Positions 52,457-61,407 of a stretch of 64,000 nt of DNA are shown one piece after another; within the stretch, counting starts at the first letter, position 1, and each line of letters starts with the position of its first letter. The translations under genes were made by a program, and so were the position numbers. The stretch is from 21-14-0-10-47-8 sp966211455. Its GTDB lineage: Bacteria > Bdellovibrionota > Bdellovibrionia > Bdellovibrionales > Bdellovibrionaceae. The stretch covers positions 1 through 64,000 of the forward strand of contig CBIHNI010000004.1 of NCBI GenBank assembly GCA_966211455.1, read 5' to 3'. Under the pieces are notes generated by a model that was not told the origin of the DNA, ran no database searches, and was given only the letters and a program-made list of their open reading frames with translations.

Positions 52457-53275
52457 ATGCCAGAACTTCCAGAGGTCGAAGTCGTTCGACGAGAGCTTTC
52501 CGAGCTGACGAAAGAAAAACCGCGCATCGAGAAGATCGAATTCTTGCGTCGCGATTTGCGTGATCCCATGCCGATCAAAAAATTGCAAAGCCTGCAGGGG
52601 GCGCGCATTTTAGCGGTGAAGCGTCGGGCGAAATATCTGCTGATTGAAACGGAAAAAGGCGGGATTCTTTCGCATCTGGGTATGACCGGAACCTGGCGTT
52701 TGGCAGTCAAAGGTGACGAGCTTTTGCATGATCACATTTACCTGTATCTGTCGAATCAGATGCGGCTCGCGTTTCGGGACCCGCGGCGTTTTGGCATTTT
52801 TGAAACTTATGACATGCAAAATTTAAAATCCAGCCCGCGGCTGAAGGTTTTAGGACCCGAGCCTTTAGACGCCGAATTTTCAGCGGATTATTTATGGACG
52901 AAATTGCGCGGCAAAAAAGCGCCGATCAAAACCACATTGATGGATCAGAAGGTTGTCGTCGGCGTCGGCAACATCTACGCTTCCGAAGTTTTGTTTCAAT
53001 CTCACATTCGACCTTCGCGTCGGGCGGATCGCGTCACGAAGGATGAGGTCCAGGTTTTGGTTCAGAATATCAAAAAAGTTCTGGAGCTTGCGATCGAAGG
53101 CGGTGGCTCTTCGATTTCAGATTTCGCCGGCACCCAGGGCGAGTCGGGAAGTTATCAGGACTCTCATCAAGTTTATGGTCGTGACAGCGAGCCATGTGTT
53201 GTTTGTAAGACACGCTTGAAGCTGACCGTGATGGCGGGTCGCTCGACTTTTTGGTGTCCGAAGTGTCAAAAGTAG
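52457..53275 (+). CDS. mutM: Formamidopyrimidine-DNA glycosylase
   Basis: A 272-residue bifunctional glycosylase/AP lyase that removes 8-oxoguanine and FaPy lesions. The start MPELPEVEVVRREL carries the catalytic Pro and Glu. FRDPRRFGIFE is the lesion-recognition loop, VGVGNIYASEVLF the helix-two-turn-helix, and CVVCKTRLKLTVMAGRSTFWCPKCQK the C-terminal zinc finger with four Cys. It follows the copper ATPase stop by 7 bp, so oxidative-damage repair may be co-transcribed with copper export. Confidence 0.95.
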   Translation: MPELPEVEVVRRELSELTKEKPRIEKIEFLRRDLRDPMPIKKLQSLQGARILAVKRRAKYLLIETEKGGILSHLGMTGTWRLAVKGDELLHDHIYLYLSNQMRLAFRDPRRFGIFETYDMQNLKSSPRLKVLGPEPLDAEFSADYLWTKLRGKKAPIKTTLMDQKVVVGVGNIYASEVLFQSHIRPSRRADRVTKDEVQVLVQNIKKVLELAIEGGGSSISDFAGTQGESGSYQDSHQVYGRDSEPCVVCKTRLKLTVMAGRSTFWCPKCQK

Positions 53276-53312
53276 AAAAATCCAAGCATTGGTAAAGCAT
53301 TTCCTGTCGAAT

Positions 53313-53330
53313 TTAGAGTCCGTACTCTAA
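53313..53330. promoter_or_regulatory. Inverted repeat upstream of the acyl-CoA dehydrogenase
   Basis: TTAGAGT (53313-53319) and ACTCTAA (53324-53330) are perfect arms around CCGT, about 120 bp before the start codon. The size fits a TetR-type fatty acid regulator site, but no cognate gene is in the window. Confidence 0.4.
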
Positions 53331-53451
53331 TTGTCTCAAAAGGTCTCGAAATCGTCACGTCCTATTCAAAAATGGCGAGAGATCTTGCCAACTTGCAACC
53401 CCAGGATCATGATTAAAGCGATGGCTCTATACCATTAGGGAGAATGCACTC

Positions 53452-55971
53452 ATGGATAACTTCGCATTGTACGGAAGCTTTTACGAAAACATAGGAATGT
53501 GGACGGCGCTTTCACTGCTGGCAGTGATCGTGGTCGGCTACTTGGGAAGCCCGCTGATTGTTTGGACACTGCTTGGTGCCGCAATCCTGATCGGCTTCGG
53601 GGCCCCGATGTGGCTCTTGATCGCAGGCGCGGTGGTCGCCGTGATCTTCAACTTGCCACCTCTTCGTCGCATGATCGTTTCCGGTCCGCTGATGAAGATC
53701 ATGGCGCCGTTCATGCCGAAGATTTCTCCGACAGAACGAACGGCTCTGGAAGCGGGTGTGACTTGGGTTGAAAAAGATCTCTTCTCGGGAAAACCGGATT
53801 TCAAAAAAATCATGAAAGAAGAGGTCTACCCAGATCTCACCGCTGAAGAAAAAGCTTTCATGGCGGGCCCTGTTGAAGAGCTTTGCCGTAAGATCGATCA
53901 CTGGAACGTTTGGCGCACGCGCGAGCTGGAGCAAGACGTTTGGAATCATATCAAGCGCGAAAAGTTTTTAGGCATGATCATTCCGAAAGAGTACGGCGGT
54001 CTGGGCTTCTCGGCCTTGGCGCACTCGGAAGTCGTGATGAAAGTGGCCAGCCGCTCGATCTCGACATGTATCACGATCATGGTTCCGAATTCTTTGGGGC
54101 CCGGCGAACTTTTGATTCACTATGGAACGGACGAGCAAAAGAAGCACTACCTGCCACGTTTGGCCGTCGGTGAAGAGATTCCTTGCTTCGGTTTGACCGA
54201 GCCAACGGCGGGATCAGATGCCGGCTCGATCACGTCCACAGGTGTGGTGTTCAAAGGCCAAGACGGAAAACTGTATGTGCGTTTGAACTGGAACAAGCGT
54301 TGGATCACGCTGGCTGCGATTTCAACAGTCGTCGGTCTGGCGTTCCGTTTGCGCGATCCAGAGAACTTGCTGGGTAAAGGCGAAGACGTCGGTATCACTT
54401 GTGCTTTGATTCCGGCAAAAACGGCGGGTGTGGTGCTTGGAAATCGTCACGATCCTTTGGGCGTTCCATTCTACAACTGTCCGACACACGGTAAAGACGT
54501 GGTTGTTTCAATCGATGCGATCGTGGGCGGCGCTGAAGGTGCAGGTCAAGGTTGGACGATGTTGATGGAATGTTTGGCAGCCGGTCGCGGTATTTCTTTG
54601 CCAGCGCAATCCGTCGGTGGTGCGAAGCTCGCAACACGCGTGTGCTCGGCGCACAGTGTGGTTCGTCAGCAGTTCGGTGTTTCCATCGGTAAATTCGAAG
54701 GTGTCGAAGAGCCTTTGGCTCGTATCTTTGGTTTCACTTATGGTCTCGAGGCGATGCGCCGATTCACTTTGGGTGCGATCGACAAGGGCATTAAGCCAGG
54801 TGTGATCACGGCGATGTCAAAGTACTATTCGACCGAGCTGGGTCGTAAGATGATCAACGATGCGATGGACGTCATGGGTGGTGCGGGGATTTCAATGGGA
54901 CCTCGTAACGTTCTGGCTGAAATCTATATCGCGACACCGATCGGTATCACGGTTGAAGGCGCGAACATCATGACAAGAACTTTGATCATCTTTGGTCAAG
55001 GGGCCTTGCGAGCACATCCTTACGCGTTCAAAGAAGTCGACACCATCGAAAAGAAAGACCTGAAAGGTTTCGATGCGGCTTTCTGGGGCCACGTGGGCCA
55101 CATTGTTCGCAACAGCTTCCGTTCTTTCGTATTAAGTGTGACCCGTGGTTACGTCACTTATTTTAACTACAGCGGTCCTTTGAAAATGTATTACCGTCGC
55201 CTAGCTTGGGCTTCGGCAAGCTTTGCGATCTTGGCGGATTTGGCCATGGGAACTTTGGGCGGATCATTGAAATTCCGTGAAAAGATCACCGGTCGTTTTG
55301 CCGATATCTTGGCTTGGATGTACATCGCAACCGCAACCATCCGCCGTTTCGAAGCGGAAGGTCAGCGCGAAACTGACGTGGCCTATGCCAAGTACGTTTT
55401 GAAACATGCCCTCAGCGAAATCCAAAACGGTTTCGATGGCATTTTCGATAACATGTACAATGTCGAACAAAAAGGCTTCGGCAAGATCTTGTTCGGGACT
55501 TTGAACTTTATCTTTAAAGAGATCTTGGGTTCATGGTCACGCGTCTTCTCGATTGGTTCGCATGCTTCCGATCACTTGCAACACGTGGTGGTTGAGGGTG
55601 TTTTGGCCGGTGGCGAGCTTCGGGATCGTTTGACGGATGGTATTTACATCCCGAAAAACAAAGAAGAGCAGGTCGCACGCTTGGATCACACGATGAAGCT
55701 TGTGCACCAATCTGAAAAGATCGAGAAAAAAGTCCGCGATGCCGTTCGCAAGAAAGTTCTGGCGAAACAAAAAGGACCGGCTCTGTTTGAATCGGCAAAA
55801 GCTCAAGGCGTCATCACAGCCGAAGAGTTCAACCTGTGGAAAGACGCAGCGGCGGCCCGATACGATGCGATCCTGGTTGACGAGTTCACTCAGGCTCAGT
55901 ACCACGACCGCGGTCAAAATACCGAGTCACCACAAAAACCTGTGGTGCAAATGCAAAAGCCACTGGCGTAA
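53452..55971 (+). CDS. fadE: Membrane-anchored FadE-type acyl-CoA dehydrogenase
   Basis: An 839-residue protein. Two or three N-terminal membrane helices (about 15-75) precede the acyl-CoA dehydrogenase domain. This has FLGMIIPKEYGGLGFSALAHSEV, the FAD-binding CFGLTEPTAGSDAGSI and EGAGQGWTMLMECLAAGRGISLPA. The C-terminal about 300 residues form the extra helical domain typical of the long FadE (YafH) group, including GPLKMYYRRLAWASASFA. It catalyses the first step of fatty acid beta-oxidation. It is single and followed by a terminator; an inverted repeat upstream may control it. Confidence 0.92.
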   Translation: MDNFALYGSFYENIGMWTALSLLAVIVVGYLGSPLIVWTLLGAAILIGFGAPMWLLIAGAVVAVIFNLPPLRRMIVSGPLMKIMAPFMPKISPTERTALEAGVTWVEKDLFSGKPDFKKIMKEEVYPDLTAEEKAFMAGPVEELCRKIDHWNVWRTRELEQDVWNHIKREKFLGMIIPKEYGGLGFSALAHSEVVMKVASRSISTCITIMVPNSLGPGELLIHYGTDEQKKHYLPRLAVGEEIPCFGLTEPTAGSDAGSITSTGVVFKGQDGKLYVRLNWNKRWITLAAISTVVGLAFRLRDPENLLGKGEDVGITCALIPAKTAGVVLGNRHDPLGVPFYNCPTHGKDVVVSIDAIVGGAEGAGQGWTMLMECLAAGRGISLPAQSVGGAKLATRVCSAHSVVRQQFGVSIGKFEGVEEPLARIFGFTYGLEAMRRFTLGAIDKGIKPGVITAMSKYYSTELGRKMINDAMDVMGGAGISMGPRNVLAEIYIATPIGITVEGANIMTRTLIIFGQGALRAHPYAFKEVDTIEKKDLKGFDAAFWGHVGHIVRNSFRSFVLSVTRGYVTYFNYSGPLKMYYRRLAWASASFAILADLAMGTLGGSLKFREKITGRFADILAWMYIATATIRRFEAEGQRETDVAYAKYVLKHALSEIQNGFDGIFDNMYNVEQKGFGKILFGTLNFIFKEILGSWSRVFSIGSHASDHLQHVVVEGVLAGGELRDRLTDGIYIPKNKEEQVARLDHTMKLVHQSEKIEKKVRDAVRKKVLAKQKGPALFESAKAQGVITAEEFNLWKDAAAARYDAILVDEFTQAQYHDRGQNTESPQKPVVQMQKPLA

Positions 55972-56029
55972 GCCGGGCCGGTTCCTGCGCAATCGCGGCA
56001 GTGACGCGGCGGCGGTAGGCTGGAAATTA

Positions 56030-56068
56030 AAAACCCCATCAAGCTTCCTTGATGGGGTTTTGTTTTTT
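56030..56068 (+). terminator. Rho-independent terminator of fadE
   Basis: AAAACCCCATCAAG (56030-56043) pairs perfectly with CTTGATGGGGTTTT (56048-56061) around CTTC, followed by G and six T. It lies about 60 bp after the fadE stop. Confidence 0.9.
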
Positions 56069-56097
56069 GTGGCAAGAATCTTGAGCCGTGCGCGCGG

Positions 56098-56511
56098 CTA
56101 CTTCAATTTTGGGGAAGGGGGAATTGGGCTCCCAGTCGGAACATTGCGAACGTTGCAGGTGACAGCAGTCAATTCGTCCGCAAACGTCAATTCGATACTT
56201 GCGGTCGCCTTCACTCTGTCGATATTCAGATCACGCAAAGGAACGGCCGTGTTAACTTTGTTCATTTTGTGACCGTCAAAGTAGTAGAACTGAATTTGAT
56301 TCGCTTCGGATGGCACATAGGTCGCTTCGATAAATATGCCGTTCTCTTGATAATTCATTTTCAAGACGGTTCCGTCAGTTGTTTCCATCGGAAGCGCCGG
56401 AATGCCATTACCAGCATTGATTCGGCACTCCATCGTTTCACCATTGACCGAGTAAGCACCGGCAAAAGCATTCAAGCTACACAGTAACAAAGTCGCGATC
56501 AGTTTTTTCAT
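56098..56511 (-). CDS. Small secreted protein of unknown function
   Basis: A 137-residue protein with a signal peptide (MKKLIATLLLCSLNAFAG). The mature part is strand-rich with two Cys (TMECRINAG and AVTCNVRNV), which probably form one disulphide. It looks like a single beta-sandwich or barrel domain. It lies downstream of, and on the same strand as, a larger secreted gene at 56575, with 63 bp between. No family recognised. Confidence 0.65.
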   Translation of the reverse strand: MKKLIATLLLCSLNAFAGAYSVNGETMECRINAGNGIPALPMETTDGTVLKMNYQENGIFIEATYVPSEANQIQFYYFDGHKMNKVNTAVPLRDLNIDRVKATASIELTFADELTAVTCNVRNVPTGSPIPPSPKLK

Positions 56512-56574
56512 AAAATTTCTCCAAGGTTATTGCTAAATTTAAATCAGTTATTTCGGATCTCTTGTTTCGGATTA

Positions 56575-57891
56575 TTAGTAGAGACTACGGCACCAGTTGT
56601 AATTGTCCTTTTCATAGAGGCTCGCAACCGAGAGATGCAACACCGAGAACGTCATCGGGCTTTGTTCGATCCAGACGTTGCCGGCGCTGACATCAAGGCT
56701 TGGTTTGTCGAGCATTTCAAAGACCGTGATGATGTAGCGAGCGGTATTTTGCGCGTCGACAGCGATGCGGAATCTCATTCGGGTTTGGGTCAGCTGTCCC
56801 GAAATCCATTTTTTATTGTAAAGAGCCAAATCGCCGTCCTTTGTGGAAAGGTAAGCGCCTTCCATGTTGTCATAAAGCCCGGTCCATGTACCTTTGCTCC
56901 ACCACCAACAGTCGGTTGAAAGGTCGGGGATGTTCGGAACCTTCACATTTCCCGAAGCCATAATAAAGCGAGTGGGATCCAGTTCTTTTTCAGCGCGATT
57001 GATGATTAAAAGCGAAGTTGAATAAGCATCGTCAAATTGGTTCTGCTCGGCGAACAGCGCGATTGGCAGATCCTGTCGTGATCGACCCAAGTACTGCAAC
57101 AGCTCGTCGATGCTTTTTAATTTACGAGCTTTTTGGAAAGCATCGCGATAGGGCTGTAAATCGACTTTTGAATCTGAACGTATCGCCAGTCTCTTCACAA
57201 GCTGCACCTTCAGAAAGGCCGAAATTTGTTTCGAGTGAGGGTAGGTCGACTGGGAGCCGAATGGCGGCTCAAGCTGGGCTAGGCCCGCGTATTCGTGGTA
57301 GATCAAACGGTACTGTTCGTCTTCGTCCATGAGGCTTTTGTTCATGAAGGCTTCGGCGTAGCAGGTGATCTTCGGGCCTTGGGGTAACAAATCAAAGCGG
57401 CAAACTTTTTCTTCGCCCTGCACTTCGATGGGATGATGTTGGCAGGCGATTGTCGTTTCGGGGCGAAGACGGCCATCTGACTCCTTCGTCACCTTTAAAA
57501 ATTGCTGCATGCGTTCGGCGTAAGTTTCCGGGCTGACTGTCATATCGCGCAGTTGCGAGTGCCGGCCTCGCTGAATCCACAAAGCGATATCATCACGAAT
57601 CTCTTGAATTCGGGGTTCGCAGTTGTCTCCGCCGCCATCATTGACGACGCCTCCGCCTTTCATGTCGATCTCTTTTTTAAGCGGGGTCTCGCGAAGCGTG
57701 AGTGGAAATTTCTTTCCTTCGCTCGGAGAGACCGCCTTGAGCGATGAGATTTCTTTAAAAGGTGAAGTCGCTTTCAACTGATTTTGTTGGGTCAGTGAAA
57801 GGCTTGCTCCTTTGTCGAAGGCCGCTTTTTGCTGGGCCCAGGCCTGACTGAAAAGCCCAAGGCTTAAAATGCTGATGGCTAGAAACTTCAT
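56575..57891 (-). CDS. Secreted protein with Gly-rich segment, unknown function
   Basis: About 438 residues from the ATG at 57891 (AGGAGAG upstream), with a signal peptide (MKFLAISILSLGLFSQAWAQ). About 60 residues into the mature part comes KGGGVVNDGGGDNCEPRIQEIRDDIA, a glycine-rich motif shared by many exported proteins of Bdellovibrio-like bacteria. A later segment, QYRLIYHEYAGLAQLEPPFGS, has an H-E pair reminiscent of a metallopeptidase helix, without the full HExxH. Regulator genes lie just upstream. Confidence 0.65.
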   Translation of the reverse strand: MKFLAISILSLGLFSQAWAQQKAAFDKGASLSLTQQNQLKATSPFKEISSLKAVSPSEGKKFPLTLRETPLKKEIDMKGGGVVNDGGGDNCEPRIQEIRDDIALWIQRGRHSQLRDMTVSPETYAERMQQFLKVTKESDGRLRPETTIACQHHPIEVQGEEKVCRFDLLPQGPKITCYAEAFMNKSLMDEDEQYRLIYHEYAGLAQLEPPFGSQSTYPHSKQISAFLKVQLVKRLAIRSDSKVDLQPYRDAFQKARKLKSIDELLQYLGRSRQDLPIALFAEQNQFDDAYSTSLLIINRAEKELDPTRFIMASGNVKVPNIPDLSTDCWWWSKGTWTGLYDNMEGAYLSTKDGDLALYNKKWISGQLTQTRMRFRIAVDAQNTARYIITVFEMLDKPSLDVSAGNVWIEQSPMTFSVLHLSVASLYEKDNYNWCRSLY

Positions 57892-57969
57892 AGAACACTC
57901 TCCTGTCCTTTTTCGATGCGAGCTTGGTGCCAACATCTGATTTTGACGAATGAAAACCGGAAAACCGGA

Positions 57970-58260
57970 TTATAAAATCGAGCTCAATTGAGCTCTGATC
58001 TCACGCAGGTGAAGCTCGATTTTTTCAAGCTCCGTCACGAAAGTTTGCAGGGATGGTTTCTGTCCCGTGAGAAGTTCGGTGACAGAAATCGCCAACACCT
58101 GACTAATCTTTTGCAACGGTGGAACTTTCATTCCGCGCCCATGTTCCCAGTCCACATAGGTGCTTTGCGGAACTCCAACTTGAAGAGCCATCTCTTTTGC
58201 CGTGAGATTGGCTTCTTTCCGCAATCTCTTCAGGCGCTGGTGCAGAAGTTCCGTTTTCAT
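57970..58260 (-). CDS. XRE-family helix-turn-helix regulator
   Basis: A 96-residue protein. LHQRLKRLRKEANLTAKEMALQVGVPQSTYVDWEHGRGMKVPPLQKISQVL is a classic Cro/C1-type helix-turn-helix (about 5-60). A short coiled C-terminal tail (about 65-96) likely gives dimerisation. It is divergent from the TIGR02147 gene at 58395 and upstream of the large secreted gene on the same strand, which it may control. Confidence 0.85.
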   Translation of the reverse strand: MKTELLHQRLKRLRKEANLTAKEMALQVGVPQSTYVDWEHGRGMKVPPLQKISQVLAISVTELLTGQKPSLQTFVTELEKIELHLREIRAQLSSIL

Positions 58261-58394
58261 ATTTTCGATGCCTCACTTTGAGACAAAGTAATGCCTGGCG
58301 TAAATTGCTTCTAGATATTTAAAGTGAAAACTATAAGGAAGTTTTAACTAAACGGATCAAATCGCCGATAAGTTATGAAATTAACGGTGGTTTT

Positions 58395-59204
58395 ATGATT
58401 TTTGATTTTGACGATTACAGGGCTTTTTTAACCCATTTTTTGTCTCTGTTGCCAAGGAAAGGCTATGGTGAAGCCCGCAAAATGGCTTCGCATCTTCAGG
58501 TCAGTTCCACCTTTATCAGCCAAGTTTTTCATGGAACGAAAGAGCTCAATCTCGAGCAGGCGGATCTTCTGGCGGATTACCTGGGGCTTGTCGGAATCGA
58601 GCGAGACTATTTTATTTTGCTCGTTGAGAAAGAGCGCGCTGGCACAAAAAGCCTGAAGCAGTATTGGATTTCCAAGCTTGCGGATGTCAAAAAGGCCTCT
58701 TTGAAAATTGCCAACCGGGTCAGTGACTATCGCATTTTAACCGATGAAGAGAAATCGATATTTTACTCGAGCTTTATCTACTCTTGCGTTCACGCTTATG
58801 CTTCGACAGCGGAAAAGGGGCGCAGTCTGGAAGAGGTGAAAGATCGATTTGACCTTTCGCGGACCCGGGCCGGCGAAATTTTAAAGTTCCTTTGCGAAAT
58901 TGGCCTCTGCAAAGAGCAAGGCACGCTTTATGTCGTGACGGACAATCGTACGCATGTATCGAAAGGCTCGCCCCATTTGCTGCGCCATCATGCCAATTGG
59001 AGAATGAAGGCCATTCAGTATTCGGAAGATCTGACGGATGAAGAGCTGATGTACACCGCCAATATTTCGATTTCGAAAAAGGACTTCCAAACGATCCGAA
59101 GCGAAATCGTTGAGATGATCAAAAAGATGGTTCAAACAGCCAAAGAATCCAATCCAGAAGAAATCGCCCAGTTGAATCTGGATTTCTTCTGGATCCGGAA
59201 ATAG
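58395..59204 (+). CDS. TIGR02147 family regulator-like protein
   Basis: A 269-residue protein starting MIFDFDDYRAFLTHFLSLLPRKGYGEARKMASHLQVSSTFISQVFHG, the N-terminal HTH-like TIGR02147 block. The middle is helical, and a winged segment (DRFDLSRTRAGEILKFLCEIGLC) follows near 160. Same family as the gene at 59. No signal peptide. It lies next to an XRE regulator and a secreted Gly-rich protein, a typical setting. The role is presumed regulatory. Confidence 0.78.
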   Translation: MIFDFDDYRAFLTHFLSLLPRKGYGEARKMASHLQVSSTFISQVFHGTKELNLEQADLLADYLGLVGIERDYFILLVEKERAGTKSLKQYWISKLADVKKASLKIANRVSDYRILTDEEKSIFYSSFIYSCVHAYASTAEKGRSLEEVKDRFDLSRTRAGEILKFLCEIGLCKEQGTLYVVTDNRTHVSKGSPHLLRHHANWRMKAIQYSEDLTDEELMYTANISISKKDFQTIRSEIVEMIKKMVQTAKESNPEEIAQLNLDFFWIRK

Positions 59205-59604
59205 AGACCGATCATCGGAGAGCCGAATCCCAGCTGAAGGATTGCGCCAGTCAACAAAGGGCTGTGGGGGTGGATTCTCATTTTTTGTTACTCGCCACAG
59301 CTGATTTGGATACAGCGTGGGCCGTCCATCCATGTGAGGGCTGCCTGCCGGTCGGGGGCGCCTAGCCATCGTGGCCGCCAGGTCGAAAAAAAATAAGCAG
59401 AGCTAGAATTAATCTTTTTTTGTATTTATTTATGGACTTCCGGCCACGACGGCCGGAAGTAAGCGTTCCATGGATGGATGTACTGTCATTTACCTTCGGC
59501 ACTGCTGTGCTTGAGGGAATCCGTCCACAAAGCCATTTGTCGACTTGTTCGTGAGTGAGGAAGAGAGCAAAGTCGATTTGCAAAACTTGCGAAAACTGAA
59601 GTTC
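59205..59604. other. Gene-free stretch with dispersed repeat and hairpin
   Basis: About 400 bp without a credible gene. A block at 59324-59379 shares ordered pieces with 24451-24520: a TCCATCCATGTG-like piece, then GGCTGC..GCCGG, a 30-base middle in inverted orientation, and a GGCCGCC end. A perfect hairpin, ACTTCCGGCC (59436-59445) with GGCCGGAAGT (59451-59460) and a 5-base loop, follows. It has no T-run to its right, so it is not a clear terminator. Confidence 0.5.
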
Positions 59605-61257
59605 TTAAGCGTGAACCTTGGTCGTTTCGCTGACCAAAGTTTCGCGCACAATCACGACCTTGATTTGGCCTGGGTAATTGCACTCGTTTTCGATTTTTTC
59701 GGCCATATCGTGGCTCATTTTTAAAGCCTTGATGTCGTCGACTTTCTTGCTATTCACGATCACGCGCACTTCGCGGCCACCGCTTAAGATGTAGCAATCG
59801 GTGACGCCGTCAAAGCTTCGGGCAATGGCTTCAAGCTCGGTGACTTTTTGATTGTAAGATTCGATGGTCGATCGGCGCGCGCCGGGACGGGCACCGGAAA
59901 TCGCATCGGCTGCGATCACCAGGAAAGCCATATCGGTCGAAGGCTGTTCGTCATAGTGGTGGGCTTTGACCGCGTGGACGATGTCAGGGGCTTCGTTGCG
60001 TTTTTGGATAAAGTCCGCACCGATGACGGCGTGACCGCCTTCCAATTCGTGGTCCATGGCTTTACCCAAGTCATGCAGCATTCCCGCGCGACGGGCTTTC
60101 TTTGGCATCACGCCACCCAGTTCGGCCGCAAGCAGGCCGGCAAGCCATCCGACTTCGCCGCAGTGGAAATATTGATTCTGAGTAAAGCTGTAACGGAAGC
60201 GAAGGCTTCCCATCATCTGACGGATTTCTGGATTCAATCCTTCCAGTCGCAGTTCCTTGGCCAGGTTGTCGCCATCGCGTTTGATTTGGTTCAGGATTTC
60301 GCGTTTTTGATTTTCAGCGAATTTCTTGATCTGCTCGGGCCCAAGCGGTTTCTTCTCGCGCAGGCAGCGCTCCAGCGTTCGGCGGGTCAATTCGCGGCGA
60401 ACCGGATCGAAGCCGGCGACACCGATCATTTCCATTTGCGGATCAACGATGATATCGCAACCGGTAACCTCGGTCAGGGCTTTCAGATTTTCACCTTTTT
60501 CATCGACCAAGATGCGACGCTGATCTGGAGTTTCAAAATAAACAGGCGCAATCCCACGCTCGGGGCAGTAGGCGCGGGCAAAGCGCATCAAAGCGATATC
60601 CAAGATCTCTTTTGCCAAGGGCTCCGAGTGTTCTTTGATGTCTTCTTCGTACTCTTTGGCTTTCTCAAATGCGCGCTTTTCCGTTTCTTGGATCAGCTGC
60701 TGGATCAGTTCGTCTTTGGCTTGATCCGGTGTGATCTGCAGGCGGGTCGCAAGCTTTTGCGCCAGCTCTTCACCCAGGCGTTTCAGCTCGGATTTGATTT
60801 TTTGCAGGCTTTGATCCTGGGCCTGAACCTGCGCTTCGCCTTCTTTGACTTCGTTTTCGTGCTGAACAGTTTTCTGGCGTTCTTGGCTGTAGCGGTTGTC
60901 GGCTTTTTGTTTTTTCTCCTGGACCAGTTCTTCCAGCTCTTCGATGCGCTCTTCGGTTTCAAGCATCATCTTTTCATCTTTGGCCCAAAGCTCGACTTCG
61001 ATTTCTTGAGTGCGCTCTTTTTCTTCCAGCAGGCGGATATCGGCGGCATCGCGCGCGTCTTGCAGGATGTCCTCGGCCTCGTTTTGCGCCATTTTCAGAA
61101 TGGAAGCTTGGAAAATCCCGTAGATCAGATAACCAAAAAGCACACCAAAAAGTAAGGCCACACCACCGGCAGCCCACACCGGCACAGCCGCCGACAGAGA
61201 ATTTAAAAGTTCAGTCAATCCAGACACTTTGCGAATCCTTTTGAAGAGATTTATCAT
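59605..61257 (-). CDS. rny: Ribonuclease Y
   Basis: A 550-residue membrane-anchored endoribonuclease that starts mRNA decay. One N-terminal helix (WAAGGVALLFGVLFGYLIYGIF) is followed by a long coiled coil (about 55-200). Then comes a KH domain (about 235-300, with IVDPQMEMIGVAGFDP) and an HD domain with GMLHDLGKAMDHELEGGHAVIGADF, HAVKAHHYDE and VIAADAISGARPGARR. The full length matches the family. Downstream of the binding-protein gene ending at 61408, separated by a C-rich leader. Confidence 0.95.
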   Translation of the reverse strand: MINLFKRIRKVSGLTELLNSLSAAVPVWAAGGVALLFGVLFGYLIYGIFQASILKMAQNEAEDILQDARDAADIRLLEEKERTQEIEVELWAKDEKMMLETEERIEELEELVQEKKQKADNRYSQERQKTVQHENEVKEGEAQVQAQDQSLQKIKSELKRLGEELAQKLATRLQITPDQAKDELIQQLIQETEKRAFEKAKEYEEDIKEHSEPLAKEILDIALMRFARAYCPERGIAPVYFETPDQRRILVDEKGENLKALTEVTGCDIIVDPQMEMIGVAGFDPVRRELTRRTLERCLREKKPLGPEQIKKFAENQKREILNQIKRDGDNLAKELRLEGLNPEIRQMMGSLRFRYSFTQNQYFHCGEVGWLAGLLAAELGGVMPKKARRAGMLHDLGKAMDHELEGGHAVIGADFIQKRNEAPDIVHAVKAHHYDEQPSTDMAFLVIAADAISGARPGARRSTIESYNQKVTELEAIARSFDGVTDCYILSGGREVRVIVNSKKVDDIKALKMSHDMAEKIENECNYPGQIKVVIVRETLVSETTKVHA

Positions 61258-61300
61258 TCCACCGGCAGCCGGAAAAGGGAAGGAATTTTGAGGCGTTATG

Positions 61301-61407
61301 TGGGGTTGCAGGGGCCGCTGGGGCTTGAGGAGGAGCTGAGGCTTGCGGGGCCGAGGGAGGCAGGTTTGGGAGTGGGGCTTGATGCGGGGTGGCTTTTGGT
61401 GGCGGGG
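61301..61407 (-). other. C-rich/G-run tract, Rho-utilisation or quadruplex candidate
   Basis: The plus strand has nine runs of three or four G in about 106 bp (first three at 61302, 61311 and 61320, each GGGG with 5-base spacers). The minus-strand transcript leaving the binding-protein gene is correspondingly C-rich and G-poor, as Rho loading sites are. A plus-strand G-quadruplex is also possible. It sits between the stop at 61408 and the rny start at 61257. Confidence 0.45.

Noticed and set aside
59362..59583. 73-codon minus-strand frame between the TIGR02147 gene and rny
   Set aside because: It is Ser/Lys-rich, overlaps the hairpin and has no similarity I can recognise or a good ribosome binding site.
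59848..61155. 435-codon open frame on the plus strand
   Set aside because: It lies antisense inside RNase Y, has extreme Phe/Leu content and no ribosome binding site; it is an overlap artefact.
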